Both the position numbers and the translations under genes were made by a program. The notes beneath the pieces were generated by a model. That model did not search any database. It had not been told where the DNA came from and saw nothing but the letters and a program-made list of their open reading frames with translations. A stretch of DNA of 64,000 bases from G965197675 sp965197675 (GTDB lineage: Bacteria; Chloroflexota; Dehalococcoidia; Plut-88900): assembly GCA_965197675.1 (NCBI GenBank), contig OZ240221.1, positions 930,001 to 994,000 of the forward strand, given 5' to 3'. Below are positions 44,459-52,729 of this stretch, in pieces (position 1 is the first letter of the stretch; each line of letters starts with the position of its first letter).

Positions 44459-44977
44459 CTATATGATCTGTATGACTTGGGTGGAGCCCAATGGGTCAAA
44501 ACCTCGCGCTTTCCACCAAGTGTTGTGAGAATCCAATCCCCTACCTGTTTGAATTGCCTTCCCCGATGGCGGCGTAAGAAATAGGCGTGCTATCTTGTCC
44601 CCAAGTTTTGGATATTGTTGAGCGCATTCAATAGCGTGGATGCGCTCTTTATAAACCGAGAGACCCATCGTTTCACATTGAGTTCTCTTACCATTACGGA
44701 TTTCTGTCTCGGCCCGGTCGCGATTCAGGTGGTAAATTGAAACGAAATCACTTGGTCCAGGCGGGTCGTTTTTTGCGATGCGGTAATATGTACCATTAGC
44801 ATGTGGAGTGTGTTCGGGTGGACAATTTTCTGGGAAGTCTTCGGGCCAATTGTAAGGGAGCAATGGATTCACCAGTCCAAGCGAGTGTTGGGCACTGATT
44901 GCATCACGCAAACTCTCAGCACCGGCGCAGATGACTCGGCGCTGCTCCAGCCTATTGCATCGCAGACTGGGCGTCAA
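44459..44977 (-). CDS. unknown partner of the DUF6575-like protein
   Basis: A 172-residue ORF; start uncertain (TTG at 44977, with no clear ribosome site). The conserved-looking core is YYRIAKNDPPGPSDFVSIYH, then GLSVYKERIHAIECAQQYPK and, near the end, DSHNTWWKARGFDP, a pattern of short His/Trp motifs that could be a small catalytic domain. It is followed at once by the DUF6575-like gene. No function assigned. Confidence 0.5.
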   Translation of the reverse strand: MTPSLRCNRLEQRRVICAGAESLRDAISAQHSLGLVNPLLPYNWPEDFPENCPPEHTPHANGTYYRIAKNDPPGPSDFVSIYHLNRDRAETEIRNGKRTQCETMGLSVYKERIHAIECAQQYPKLGDKIARLFLTPPSGKAIQTGRGLDSHNTWWKARGFDPLGSTQVIQII

Positions 44978-45266
44978 CAGGCTTCCTACCCTTCAGGGCC
45001 ACAGACACCAAGTACCCGGCCAACCCGGTGAGCTCAACACTCCGAGACCGAGTCCGGGGAAAAACCCTCCCACCGTCATCATCCACCCTAGTATCTCCTC
45101 CACCTGCATCATGCACCACTCGGCCATTGCCCTGGTAGGTCTTGGCATCGCTGCTTCCTACTACCTGCCCACACTTTGCCTGCGACACCGCACCCGTGGT
45201 GTCGGCAGTGCTCATACTTGCCGTCGTGGTCGTCGCATGGGTATGGATTCGCAAGAGCCGTGTGGC

Positions 45267-45578
45267 ATGAATGGGGAACCGGTCGTCCTCAATGAGACGA
45301 TCCATCAGTCCACACAGTTGCGCATCATGACGCTGCTGGTGTCCCTGTCCGACTCGGACCGCGTGGCCTATGGCTTTATCCAAAAGACGTTGGGCCTAAC
45401 CGGCGGCAATCTCACCATCCACCTGCGCAAGCTGCAGGATGCCGGGTACGTCAACACCGCCAAAGAATTCCTTGAGACAAAACCCCGCACATGGGTGGAG
45501 GCGACACCTGAGGGCCGCCGAGCCTTCACCGAGTACCGCGGCAACCTCGAACGCGCTCTCAATATGCCCTTTCGTTAG
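45267..45578 (+). CDS. winged-helix transcriptional regulator (HTH_27-like)
   Basis: A 103-residue regulator from the ATG at 45267: RIMTLLVSLSDSDRVAYGFI, then LTGGNLTIHLRKLQDAGYV and a wing with EATPEGRRAFTEY. The ATG overlaps (ATGA) the end of a frame encoding a membrane helix (VVSAVLILAVVVVAWVWI, 45196-45266); that upstream gene is cut by a TAG at 45136 and looks like a remnant. Regulators of this type often control the membrane gene they overlap. Confidence 0.75.
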   Translation: MNGEPVVLNETIHQSTQLRIMTLLVSLSDSDRVAYGFIQKTLGLTGGNLTIHLRKLQDAGYVNTAKEFLETKPRTWVEATPEGRRAFTEYRGNLERALNMPFR

Positions 45579-45662
45579 CCGAGTCATTCCACTCACCGTC
45601 CGCTGCCTCGGTAACCTGAGCCCCCTCTACCACTCTACCTCCCACCAGGGCATGTGACCCTG

Positions 45663-45783
45663 TAGCAGCGCCACATGCCTTGGCTGATCTACGAGCGTCT
45701 GAGAGTGAAGCATGGATTCACCAGGAAGTACGCGATAGTCACTAGCCTCAGTACGCGGGTTTCTACGGCGAGCGTCGCATGAG
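45663..45783 (+). pseudogene. fragment of an IS21-type IstA transposase
   Basis: One frame reads WLIYERLRVKHGFTRKYAIV before a stop, resembling the helix-turn-helix region of IstA. Only about 40 residues remain. Together with the AACTTGATTG repeats elsewhere it hints at past IS21-family activity. Confidence 0.35.
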
Positions 45784-46241
45784 TCTCCCTTCAAGTTGAG
45801 GTTCATGCGCGGCCTTGTCTTTGCTGGGGCACAGGGGCGACAATGAAGGCTGGGAGTCTTCTGCCCTCTGGAGGCTGGCGGCGTGGCCTTCGGCGGGCCG
45901 GAGGCTTGTGGACGATCTACGCGGGGTCGGCTGCCCGGCTCCTCATATTTGGATCTCCCAGCGAAGAGTCCGCAGTACGGTATACTCTGGCCCACATGCG
46001 TGGAATCGAACCCTGTGCAACTTCTCTGAATATGTTAGCATTACAAGTAGCCGTGTAATGGGCGTTGCCCCAAAGGTATCACTTAATCTCTATCTGGTAT
46101 TCCTCTGCCGAAAAATCACAACTTCTGTGTACAGTCTCCTTTGGTCGACCAACGTGCACTGGAACCGATCATTTGCGCAGATGTGGTGGTAACAAATGTG
46201 GGAAATGATGGTCATAACCCACTAATTTAGATGGGAGTAAT
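45784..46241. other. island right-end non-coding stretch
   Basis: No supported gene between the IstA fragment and the right attachment core. It holds the second putative arm site (46187-46204). Confidence 0.5.
46187..46204 (+). other. putative integrase arm-type site, right
   Basis: TGGTAACAAATGTGGGAA, 17 of 18 bases identical to 14221-14238, 37 bp inside the right attachment core. Confidence 0.5.
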
Positions 46242-46260
46242 AATCCCACTCCCTCCGCCA
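46242..46260 (+). other. attR core, 19-bp direct repeat
   Basis: AATCCCACTCCCTCCGCCA, identical to the tRNA-Ser 3' end at 14086-14104. Marks the right edge of the island; host genes resume at 46417. Confidence 0.93.
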
Positions 46261-46416
46261 TTGGGCCTGAACAGAGATTCACTGAAGATGATGATCGAGA
46301 CAGCGGCCAAAGGATGGTCAAATCAAGACTCTAATGTGTCCTATGTTCAAGCGTTGTCGTTGGCAAAAGAGAACACACCCAGTCTGAAACGGTAGCGATA
46401 AAGCGACATCTATCTT

Positions 46417-46800
46417 GTGAAGATCAAAATAGCCAGTGTTTTCGTGGACGACCAGGACAAGGCCCTCAGGTTTTATACGGAAGTTCTGGCATTCGTCAAG
46501 AAAACCGACGTGTCAGTAGGGGAGTTCAACTGGCTAACAGTGGCTTCGCCAGAGGGTCCAGAAGGCATTGAACTGCTTCTAGAGCCGAACAACAACCCAG
46601 TAGCCAAAACATACCAAGAAGATATTTATAAGCAGGGGATAGCCGCTACCGCATTTTTCGTTGACGGCATTCAAAAGGAGTACGAACGATTGAAGAACCT
46701 TGGGGTTACATTCACAATGGGGCCAACTAAGACGAAATGGGGTACACAAGCCATATTCGATGATACTTGTGGTAACCTGATTCTACTTCAGCAGGAATGA
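46417..46800 (+). CDS. VOC-family (glyoxalase/bleomycin-resistance-like) protein
   Basis: A 127-residue VOC-fold protein starting at GTG 46417: IKIASVFVDDQDKALRFYTE, WLTVASPEGPEGIELLLEPN, and the C-terminal ADFDDTCGN-like (AIFDDTCGNLILLQQ) metal-edge strand. VOC proteins bind metal and small molecules; the substrate is unknown. First host gene after the island. Confidence 0.88.
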   Translation: MKIKIASVFVDDQDKALRFYTEVLAFVKKTDVSVGEFNWLTVASPEGPEGIELLLEPNNNPVAKTYQEDIYKQGIAATAFFVDGIQKEYERLKNLGVTFTMGPTKTKWGTQAIFDDTCGNLILLQQE

Positions 46801-46832
46801 CATGCTCGGCGTATAGGCATAGGAAATAGCTA

Positions 46833-48149
46833 ATGACCAGCTATCATATTTGGACAGTGGGTTGCCAGATGAACGAGGCCGACTCCCAGAGGCTCGGCAG
46901 CGCCCTAGACCAGTTGGGTTGCACTCATTCACCCAATATGGAAAAGGCTGATATCATAGTCCTCAATAGCTGCGTAGTAAGGCAGGGTGTCGAAGATAAG
47001 GTCGCCGGCCGTTTGGACTCTCTCAAACCCCTCAAGAAGACCAACTCTGACCGGATCGTCAGTCTAATGGGTTGTATGGTCGGCCCCCAGTCTGCCGAGC
47101 TTAAACGGCGTTTCCCCCACGTCGACATGTTTCTGAGACCTCAAGTTTACGATCCCCTTCTAGACCTGGTAGCCCAGCGTGAAGGCAAGTGTTTGGACAA
47201 CATCGGCCCCCTCATCGCCTCTCACCCTAAAGTCAGCACCCACATTCCCATCATCCACGGCTGCGATAAGTTCTGCACCTTCTGCATCATCCCTTACCGG
47301 CGGGGCCGCGAGAGGAGTCGTCCTGTAGACGAGATAGTGAAAGAGGTGGAGGCCCTGAGCCGACGAGGGGTGATGGAAGTCACCCTTCTGGGGCAGAACG
47401 TTGACTCCTACGGCCGAGATTTACCCGATTGCTCAGACCTAGCAGACTTGCTCAAGGAGGTCAACAAGGTAGAAGGAATCCAACGCATCCGATTCCTGAC
47501 CTCCCATCCCAACGACATGAGCCAGAAGCTGATAGACTCTGTGGCCGGTTTGGACAAGGTATGCGAGCATATTAACCTGCCCGTCCAGGCAGGAGATGAT
47601 GATATCCTCTCAGCTATGCGCCGAGGCTATACTTCTGACGACTATCTGGAGTTGGTGGGACGAATACGAGCAACTATACCCGGGGTATCCATGAGCACCG
47701 ATATCATAGTCGGGTTCGCCAACGAGACCAATGAACAGTTCCAACGCACGGTGAATCTGATCGAAGATATCCGGTTCGACAAGGTACACGTAGCCCCCTA
47801 CTCCCTGCGTCCCGGAACCATTGCCTACCGCAAGATCTCGGATGAGTTGTCCCATGAAGAAAAGATGAGGCGGCTTCACGTTATCGAAGAGGCGCAGGAG
47901 CGGATCGCCAGCGACCTCAATAGCAATCTGCTGGGCTTCACACAAGAGATACTGGTGGAGGGGCGTCACAAGGGCAAGTGGCAGGGGCGTACCCGAACCA
48001 ACAAGCTGGTGTTCTTCCCGGACGATACCGACCGTATAGGCCAGTTGGTAAATGTGAAGATTGAGCATACTTCCCCTTGGTCTCTTCGGGGCAGCCTGGT
48101 GAAGGACGCTACATCCGCTGACACAAAGCAGGCCGTTGCAGTCAAATAA
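46833..48149 (+). CDS. miaB: MiaB, tRNA-2-methylthio-N6-dimethylallyladenosine synthase
   Basis: A 438-residue methylthiotransferase. N-terminal UPF0004 cluster Cys11, Cys47 and Cys81, radical-SAM cluster Cys144, Cys148, Cys151 (CDKFCTFC), and a C-terminal TRAM domain (FTQEILVEGRHKGKWQGRTR). It adds the methylthio group to A37 of tRNAs reading UNN codons. All six cluster Cys are present. The fur-like gene follows after 30 bp. Confidence 0.95.
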   Translation: MTSYHIWTVGCQMNEADSQRLGSALDQLGCTHSPNMEKADIIVLNSCVVRQGVEDKVAGRLDSLKPLKKTNSDRIVSLMGCMVGPQSAELKRRFPHVDMFLRPQVYDPLLDLVAQREGKCLDNIGPLIASHPKVSTHIPIIHGCDKFCTFCIIPYRRGRERSRPVDEIVKEVEALSRRGVMEVTLLGQNVDSYGRDLPDCSDLADLLKEVNKVEGIQRIRFLTSHPNDMSQKLIDSVAGLDKVCEHINLPVQAGDDDILSAMRRGYTSDDYLELVGRIRATIPGVSMSTDIIVGFANETNEQFQRTVNLIEDIRFDKVHVAPYSLRPGTIAYRKISDELSHEEKMRRLHVIEEAQERIASDLNSNLLGFTQEILVEGRHKGKWQGRTRTNKLVFFPDDTDRIGQLVNVKIEHTSPWSLRGSLVKDATSADTKQAVAVK

Positions 48150-48179
48150 TCGATAGTATCGGCGAGGCAGAGCACTCCC

Positions 48180-48614
48180 TTGGCCAAGTATGAAGAGATA
48201 CTAGACATCCTGAAAGAGGTGGGCTATCGGCTCACTCCGCAGAGGGTGATGATCCTCTCGGCCATAGCCTCCAACAGAGGTCATATAACCGCCGAGGAGA
48301 TCCACGAGAAGGTCAAACAGACCTATCCCTACATAGACATCGCCACCGTCTATCGCACTCTTCAGATGCTAAAGCGTCTCCGCCTGGTCATGGAGATCGA
48401 CCTGGGCAGCGGCTCCTCTCAATATGAACTGACCAGGGCTGACAGACACCATCACATGGTCTGTAGGGAGTGTCACAGAACCATAAACATCGATCATAGG
48501 CGCTTCCTCGAGCCAGTCAGAACCGCTCTCTTGGAAGAGTTCGAATTTGAGGCTGATATAGACCATTTCGCCATATTCGGCTTGTGTAAGGACTGCAGGG
48601 CCAAACAAGCATAA
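48180..48614 (+). CDS. Fur-family metal-responsive regulator
   Basis: A 144-residue repressor starting at TTG 48180: winged helix YRLTPQRVMILSAIASNRGH and IATVYRTLQMLKRL, His-rich RADRHHHMVCRECH sensing site, and a second CxxC (CKDC) for structural zinc. Fur, Zur and PerR cannot be separated by sequence alone. It ends 7 bp before the convergent dtd stop. Confidence 0.93.
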   Translation: MAKYEEILDILKEVGYRLTPQRVMILSAIASNRGHITAEEIHEKVKQTYPYIDIATVYRTLQMLKRLRLVMEIDLGSGSSQYELTRADRHHHMVCRECHRTINIDHRRFLEPVRTALLEEFEFEADIDHFAIFGLCKDCRAKQA

Positions 48615-48620
48615 ACGGGC

Positions 48621-49085
48621 TCAAGACTTGCGAGGCCGATGCCTGTCGGCGCTGTCCAGCCAGATGGTAACCGGCCCGTCGTTGTGAATCTCCACGTCCA
48701 TGTGGGCCTTGAATCTTCCAGTCTCTACCTTTAGGCCGGTTTCTCTGATCGTATCCACAAACTCTTGCACCATGGGTCCGGCTATCTCTTGAGGGGCAGC
48801 CCTCACAAAGCTGGGCCTTCTGCCCTTACGTGTATCGGCCAGTAGGGTAAACTGGCTCACTATAAGAAGATCGGCCCTGATATCCAGGGCCGATAGATTG
48901 AACTTGCCTGCCTGATCGGAGAAGATTCTGAGATTTACTATCTTGTCCGTAAGGTATTCGGTCTCTTCTCGGGAGTCCCCTTCCTCCACGCCCAGGAAAA
49001 CGACCAATCCAGGTCCTATCTGCCCAATGGTTTGGCCGTCGACGCTAACTGCTGCTCGTGTCACCCGTTGAAGAAGAGCCTTCAT
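48621..49085 (-). CDS. dtd: D-aminoacyl-tRNA deacylase
   Basis: A 154-residue DTD starting MKALLQRVTRAAVSVDG. Signatures: GLVVFLGVEEGD, SQFTLLADTRKGRRPSF and the cross-subunit Gly-cisPro-like NDGPVTIWLDS motif. It removes D-amino acids and Gly from mischarged tRNAs. Its 5' end overlaps the 3' end of the FmdB-like gene by 41 bp, so both are on one transcript behind the CIRCE operator. Confidence 0.95.
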   Translation of the reverse strand: MKALLQRVTRAAVSVDGQTIGQIGPGLVVFLGVEEGDSREETEYLTDKIVNLRIFSDQAGKFNLSALDIRADLLIVSQFTLLADTRKGRRPSFVRAAPQEIAGPMVQEFVDTIRETGLKVETGRFKAHMDVEIHNDGPVTIWLDSADRHRPRKS

Positions 49086-49395
49086 TGGAACTCTTACTCT
49101 CCGAGGAACTCTTGCCCTCCGACTTGGCCTTCTCTCCGCTTCCCGACTTTGCGGCAACCTTCTCCGTGGACTTACCTCCCTCGTCCTTTTTACCGTCCGA
49201 GGAGTAGTTGGTCGAGCCGCTCTTGTAATCGGTAGAGTAGAAGCCCGAGCCCTTGAAAAGGATGGGGACGGAGTGGAATAGTCTACGAGCCTTGAAGCTG
49301 CATTCCGGGCAAGCGGCAACGGCTTGTTCGTCGAAGTGCTGCCTCACCTCAAACTGATGGCCGCAGTTGAGGCACTCGTAATCGTATAGAGGCAT
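49045..49395 (-). CDS. FmdB-family zinc-ribbon protein with low-complexity tail
   Basis: A 116-residue protein: zinc ribbon MPLYDYECLNCG ... ACPEC in the first 35 residues, a short hydrophobic/Gly linker (RLFHSVPILFKGSGFYSTDY), then a long Ser/Lys/Glu/Gly-rich disordered tail. Paralogue of the gene at 1-115. It begins 20 bp after a perfect CIRCE operator, pointing to HrcA heat-shock control. Overlaps dtd. Confidence 0.9.
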   Translation of the reverse strand: MPLYDYECLNCGHQFEVRQHFDEQAVAACPECSFKARRLFHSVPILFKGSGFYSTDYKSGSTNYSSDGKKDEGGKSTEKVAAKSGSGEKAKSEGKSSSESKSSNEGSSSTGDTSSS

Positions 49396-49414
49396 ATGCT
49401 TTCTCCAGATATGG

Positions 49415-49441
49415 TTAGCACTCTCACATCGAGAGTGCTAA
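49415..49441 (-). promoter_or_regulatory. CIRCE operator (HrcA site)
   Basis: TTAGCACTC-N9-GAGTGCTAA, a perfect match to the CIRCE consensus, 20 bp upstream of the FmdB-like start. CIRCE is the HrcA repressor site normally found before groESL and dnaK operons. No chaperone gene is adjacent. Confidence 0.95.
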
Positions 49442-49499
49442 CTCTTATTCAGTGTAGTAAGGGGGGCCTAGTTTGTCAATAAAACTTGTCCCAGCGCAC

Positions 49500-50339
49500 C
49501 TACAGCGCCTGCCATACCCGCTTGCCCTCCAGCCTGACCACAGTCCCAAATCCAGGTGCGGGGAAGTGTCCTGCGGCCAGCTTCAACCCCCCGTCTTCCA
49601 GTCGCTTCATGATCGCTTCCCGAGTCTGTTTGGCCTGATGTGAATCCACGTCGGCTGTGTTCGTCCATTGGGTCTCATGTACCTGAAGGGGATGATGGGC
49701 CACGTCACCCATAATCAGTCCCTTCTCTCCCTGGGACGAGACTAAAATACTCATGTGGCCCGGCGTGTGGCCTGGGGTGGGAATGGCTGTCAGTTCATCG
49801 GTGAGGTTGAATTCGTCTTCCATCAGCTCCAGCAAGCCCAGCTTGTCCAACGGCTCGACCGCGGGTGGATTGTAGAAGTATTTCTCTTCGGCATCCGGCT
49901 CGTTTCGGAAGAAGTTCCAGTCCTTGATGTTAGCTAGGTATTTGGCTTTAGGGAAGGTGGGAGTGAAGGTGCCGTTACTCCCCCTTAGGTTCCAGCCGAT
50001 GTGGTCGAAGTGCATGTGGGTCATAAAGACCGTATCCACCTCGTTGACATCCAACCCCTGCGCCTCGAAATTCTCCAGGAGATGGCCCCAATCGCTTCCA
50101 CTATCATCCAGCGGCAGTGGTCCTACTCCCGTGTCCACCAGTATGCTGCGACCTCCAGACCTGACCAGAAATGAGCCAAAATTCGACTCGTATTTTGGAG
50201 CAGAGGAGGGAACGCTGCACCCACACTGCCAGACGTGTACTGGTGAGTCAGGGTAGTCGTCCGTGGCAACTCCTTGCATGGTGCCGTCGGATATGGAGAT
50301 GATTGACACGTTGCCAACGGTCATCTTGTCATTAGCCAT
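49500..50339 (-). CDS. MBL-fold metallohydrolase
   Basis: A 279-residue metallo-beta-lactamase-fold hydrolase with the zinc motif THMHFDHIGW (His108, His110, Asp112, His113), ATPTPGHTPGHMSI (His) and IMGDVAHHP (Asp). N-terminal sequence SFLVRSGGRSILVDTGVGPL fits the lactonase/AHL-lactonase-like group. Substrate unknown. It lies upstream of and in the same direction as the CIRCE-FmdB-dtd unit. Confidence 0.92.
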   Translation of the reverse strand: MANDKMTVGNVSIISISDGTMQGVATDDYPDSPVHVWQCGCSVPSSAPKYESNFGSFLVRSGGRSILVDTGVGPLPLDDSGSDWGHLLENFEAQGLDVNEVDTVFMTHMHFDHIGWNLRGSNGTFTPTFPKAKYLANIKDWNFFRNEPDAEEKYFYNPPAVEPLDKLGLLELMEDEFNLTDELTAIPTPGHTPGHMSILVSSQGEKGLIMGDVAHHPLQVHETQWTNTADVDSHQAKQTREAIMKRLEDGGLKLAAGHFPAPGFGTVVRLEGKRVWQAL

Positions 50340-50502
50340 TCTGAAACCTCCCTAGTTACGTTGTCAAACCTGAGCTTCCGAAACCATCTCATGGGCTGAA
50401 TCAGAGTATACGCTCAAAGCAGCAGTTGCGAAAGTCTGATTTCGGGAACAATTCGCCCTGCTGATCCGTTCTATATATGTCAAACACTCATAAAGGAGAG
50501 CT

Positions 50503-51681
50503 ATGATGAAGAAGCTACCCATATTCGGCATCGCCCTCGCATTAGCCATAATCTTGACTTTAGCGGCGTGTGACACTGATGCCATGGAAGAGCTGGAGGT
50601 AGAGTCCGCTGACTATGATTTGTCGGGAGAGGATTTTTCCATGTCCTTTCCCGCTGCCTCGACGCCCACTCCAGCGCCTTTAGCAGCAGACGCAGCTCCA
50701 GAACCACTCTCTGTTTCCAAATCCGAGGAAGGTTTCCAGAGCACTACATCACTACAAGTAACGGAAAGGCAAATAATCTCCAGCGCTTCTCTGTCCATGC
50801 AAGTAGAGCAGGTGCAGAGCGCCGTTAATGACGTGAGGGCTATCGCCGAGGGCTTGGGAGGATTCGTAGGTCAGCTATCCTTCTCGGGCAGCGAGGAGTA
50901 TCAGCAGGCCACTATGGCCATCCGCGTGCCCCAAGGACAATTCTTCAGCGCTCTAGATCGAATCAAGACGCTGGGCAAGGTACACAACGAGAATCTGGGA
51001 AGTGAAGACGTGACCGAGCAATTCATCGACCTGGAGGCTCGACTGAACAGCGCCAAAAGAGAAGAGGAAAGCCTTCTTGCTCTTCTCACTAGAGTCGAGA
51101 CGGTCAGTGAAATCCTCACCGTAGAACGCGAGCTTTCCCGGGTCCGCTCAGAGATAGAGAGTCTTCAAGGTCGGCTCAACTTCCTGGAAAGACGAGTGGA
51201 GCTGGCAACCATTGCCGTGTCCTTGTTCCCACCTGGAGTAGAGATTGGTGAGCCGCCTGTTGCTTCCTTGACGGTTGAGGCTTCGGACATCTCCGAGAAG
51301 GTTGAGGATATAAAAGCCTTGGTCTCTTCACTCAACGGCAAAGTTGACAGGGTAGGCATATCGGTGCGGAACGGCAATGAAAGGGCCGAGATCGTCTTTC
51401 GAGTATTCACCCCCGAGTTCGAAAAGGCCCTAACCTACATCGAGGCCCTGGGTGAGGTCCTGAGCAAAGACCTGCAAGAAGGCTCTACGCCTGTAGACGG
51501 TGAGATCAACCTTCCTGACGAGCCCAACGCTCACATAAGTGCAGTCCTGATTGAAGAAGAGGAAGAGGATTCGTTTTCAGCGAGTCTAATCGCTGTCATC
51601 GTAGCTCCCATAGCCGTGGTGCTGCTGGCCATTCTGATCGTCCTCGTATACAGGGTAGGTCAGAGAAGAGGCAGCGTATAG
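50503..51681 (+). CDS. DUF4349-domain lipoprotein
   Basis: A 392-residue lipoprotein with an AAAGGAGAG site. N-terminal signal with lipobox LAAC (Cys23), Pro/Ala-rich linker, then the DUF4349 domain: ASLSMQVEQVQSAVNDVRAI, GGFVGQLSFSG, VTEQFIDLEARLNSAKREEE and a coiled coil (SEILTVERELSRVRSEIESL). A C-terminal membrane helix (VAPIAVVLLAILIVLVY) ends in a basic tail. Both ends are therefore membrane-linked. Function of the family is unknown. Confidence 0.9.
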   Translation: MMKKLPIFGIALALAIILTLAACDTDAMEELEVESADYDLSGEDFSMSFPAASTPTPAPLAADAAPEPLSVSKSEEGFQSTTSLQVTERQIISSASLSMQVEQVQSAVNDVRAIAEGLGGFVGQLSFSGSEEYQQATMAIRVPQGQFFSALDRIKTLGKVHNENLGSEDVTEQFIDLEARLNSAKREEESLLALLTRVETVSEILTVERELSRVRSEIESLQGRLNFLERRVELATIAVSLFPPGVEIGEPPVASLTVEASDISEKVEDIKALVSSLNGKVDRVGISVRNGNERAEIVFRVFTPEFEKALTYIEALGEVLSKDLQEGSTPVDGEINLPDEPNAHISAVLIEEEEEDSFSASLIAVIVAPIAVVLLAILIVLVYRVGQRRGSV

Positions 51682-52182
51682 CTCCCACATGCGGGTTTGC
51701 TTTCTCTTTTCAGAGACCTTTGAATAACCCCAGCATTGTCCCAAAATGAAGCGCTCCAACTGTCATTACTTCGACAAGCTCAGCACGGAGTCTGAACGGA
51801 GCCCTTCGGCTATGCTCAGGGTAAACTCCGCGAAGTGAAGAATCCAAAGCCTCTGCCCGTAAAGCTACGATGTATTTGATGGACCGCTTTGGATTCTTCG
51901 CTACACTCAGAATGACAGTGGTATGGGGCTTGGTCACAAGTTACACAAAGGTCTCTTTTCACGGGAACGGCGGAGATGGGCCTTCACCCTCACTCCAATC
52001 CTCTTTCATGCCAATCGCCCCTCACCAATTCAGGTGGTAGATTTGGGCTCGTCCGGTAGATGAGTGACACTTCGCCTCCTTTCTTTGACCTGTGATGCTG
52101 CTGGAGGAACCGGAGTGGAACGACGGAACGATTTTGGGGAATGATGCATAGTATCTTATGAGAACGGGAATACAGGCTGCAT
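51682..52182. other. non-coding gap with inverted repeat
   Basis: No gene. It contains GAAGAATCCAAAGC and its inverse GCTTTGGATTCTTC about 50 bp apart (51838-51905), and words of the GACAAGCTCAGC/GCTCAGGGTAAACT repeat seen again at 61344-61503. Confidence 0.55.
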
Positions 52183-52725
52183 ATGACTGATCATCAAGCT
52201 ATTCTCGGCTGCCAAAACGGCGACAAAAGCTCCTTCCGGCACTTGGTGGAACGGTATAAGGATATCCTCTATGGCACGGCTTTCCTGATGACCGGGGACC
52301 GATCCCTGGCCGAGGACCAGGTCCAAGAAGCCTTTCTTTCAGCTTGGAAGGGCATTGGCGGGTTCAATGGGGACCGGCCGCTCAAGCCCTGGCTTGTGCG
52401 AATCCTGGTCAACGTTGTCCTGTCTCATCGGCGGAAGCGAAGGGTCGCCACTGTGTCCCTGGCACCTCCGGACGCGCCAGACTCCTCGGCCAGCCCAGCG
52501 GAGACCTTTGAAGCCGGCGAAGACCGCCATAAGCTGCGGAAGGCTCTCAGGCGCTTGAGTCCAGAACATCGTGAGGTGGTGGCGCTGCGCTACTTTGCGG
52601 AGCTCACTGTGCCCCAAATAGCTCAAACCATGAGAGCCAAAGAGGGGACCGTCAAGTCCCGTTTGCACCGTGCGCTGGGATACCTTCGTCAGGATCTGCA
52701 AGAGTTCATCCACGGGGAGGCTTAA
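52183..52725 (+). CDS. ECF-type RNA polymerase sigma factor
   Basis: A 180-residue sigma-70 family factor: region 2 (FRHLVERYKDILYGTAFLMT ... AEDQVQEAFLSAWKGI) and region 4 (LSPEHREVVALRYFAELTVP, then IAQTMRAKEGTVKSRLHRAL). It is followed directly by the vWA/anti-sigma-like gene (4-bp gap), which is expected to hold it at the membrane until a signal arrives. Confidence 0.93.
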   Translation: MTDHQAILGCQNGDKSSFRHLVERYKDILYGTAFLMTGDRSLAEDQVQEAFLSAWKGIGGFNGDRPLKPWLVRILVNVVLSHRRKRRVATVSLAPPDAPDSSASPAETFEAGEDRHKLRKALRRLSPEHREVVALRYFAELTVPQIAQTMRAKEGTVKSRLHRALGYLRQDLQEFIHGEA

Positions 52726-52729
52726 GACC

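Noticed and set aside
45980..46060. T-arm-like word (GGTTCGATTCC in reverse complement) suggesting a tRNA fragment near the right island end
   Set aside because: The stems around it do not pair and no acceptor or anticodon arm can be built.
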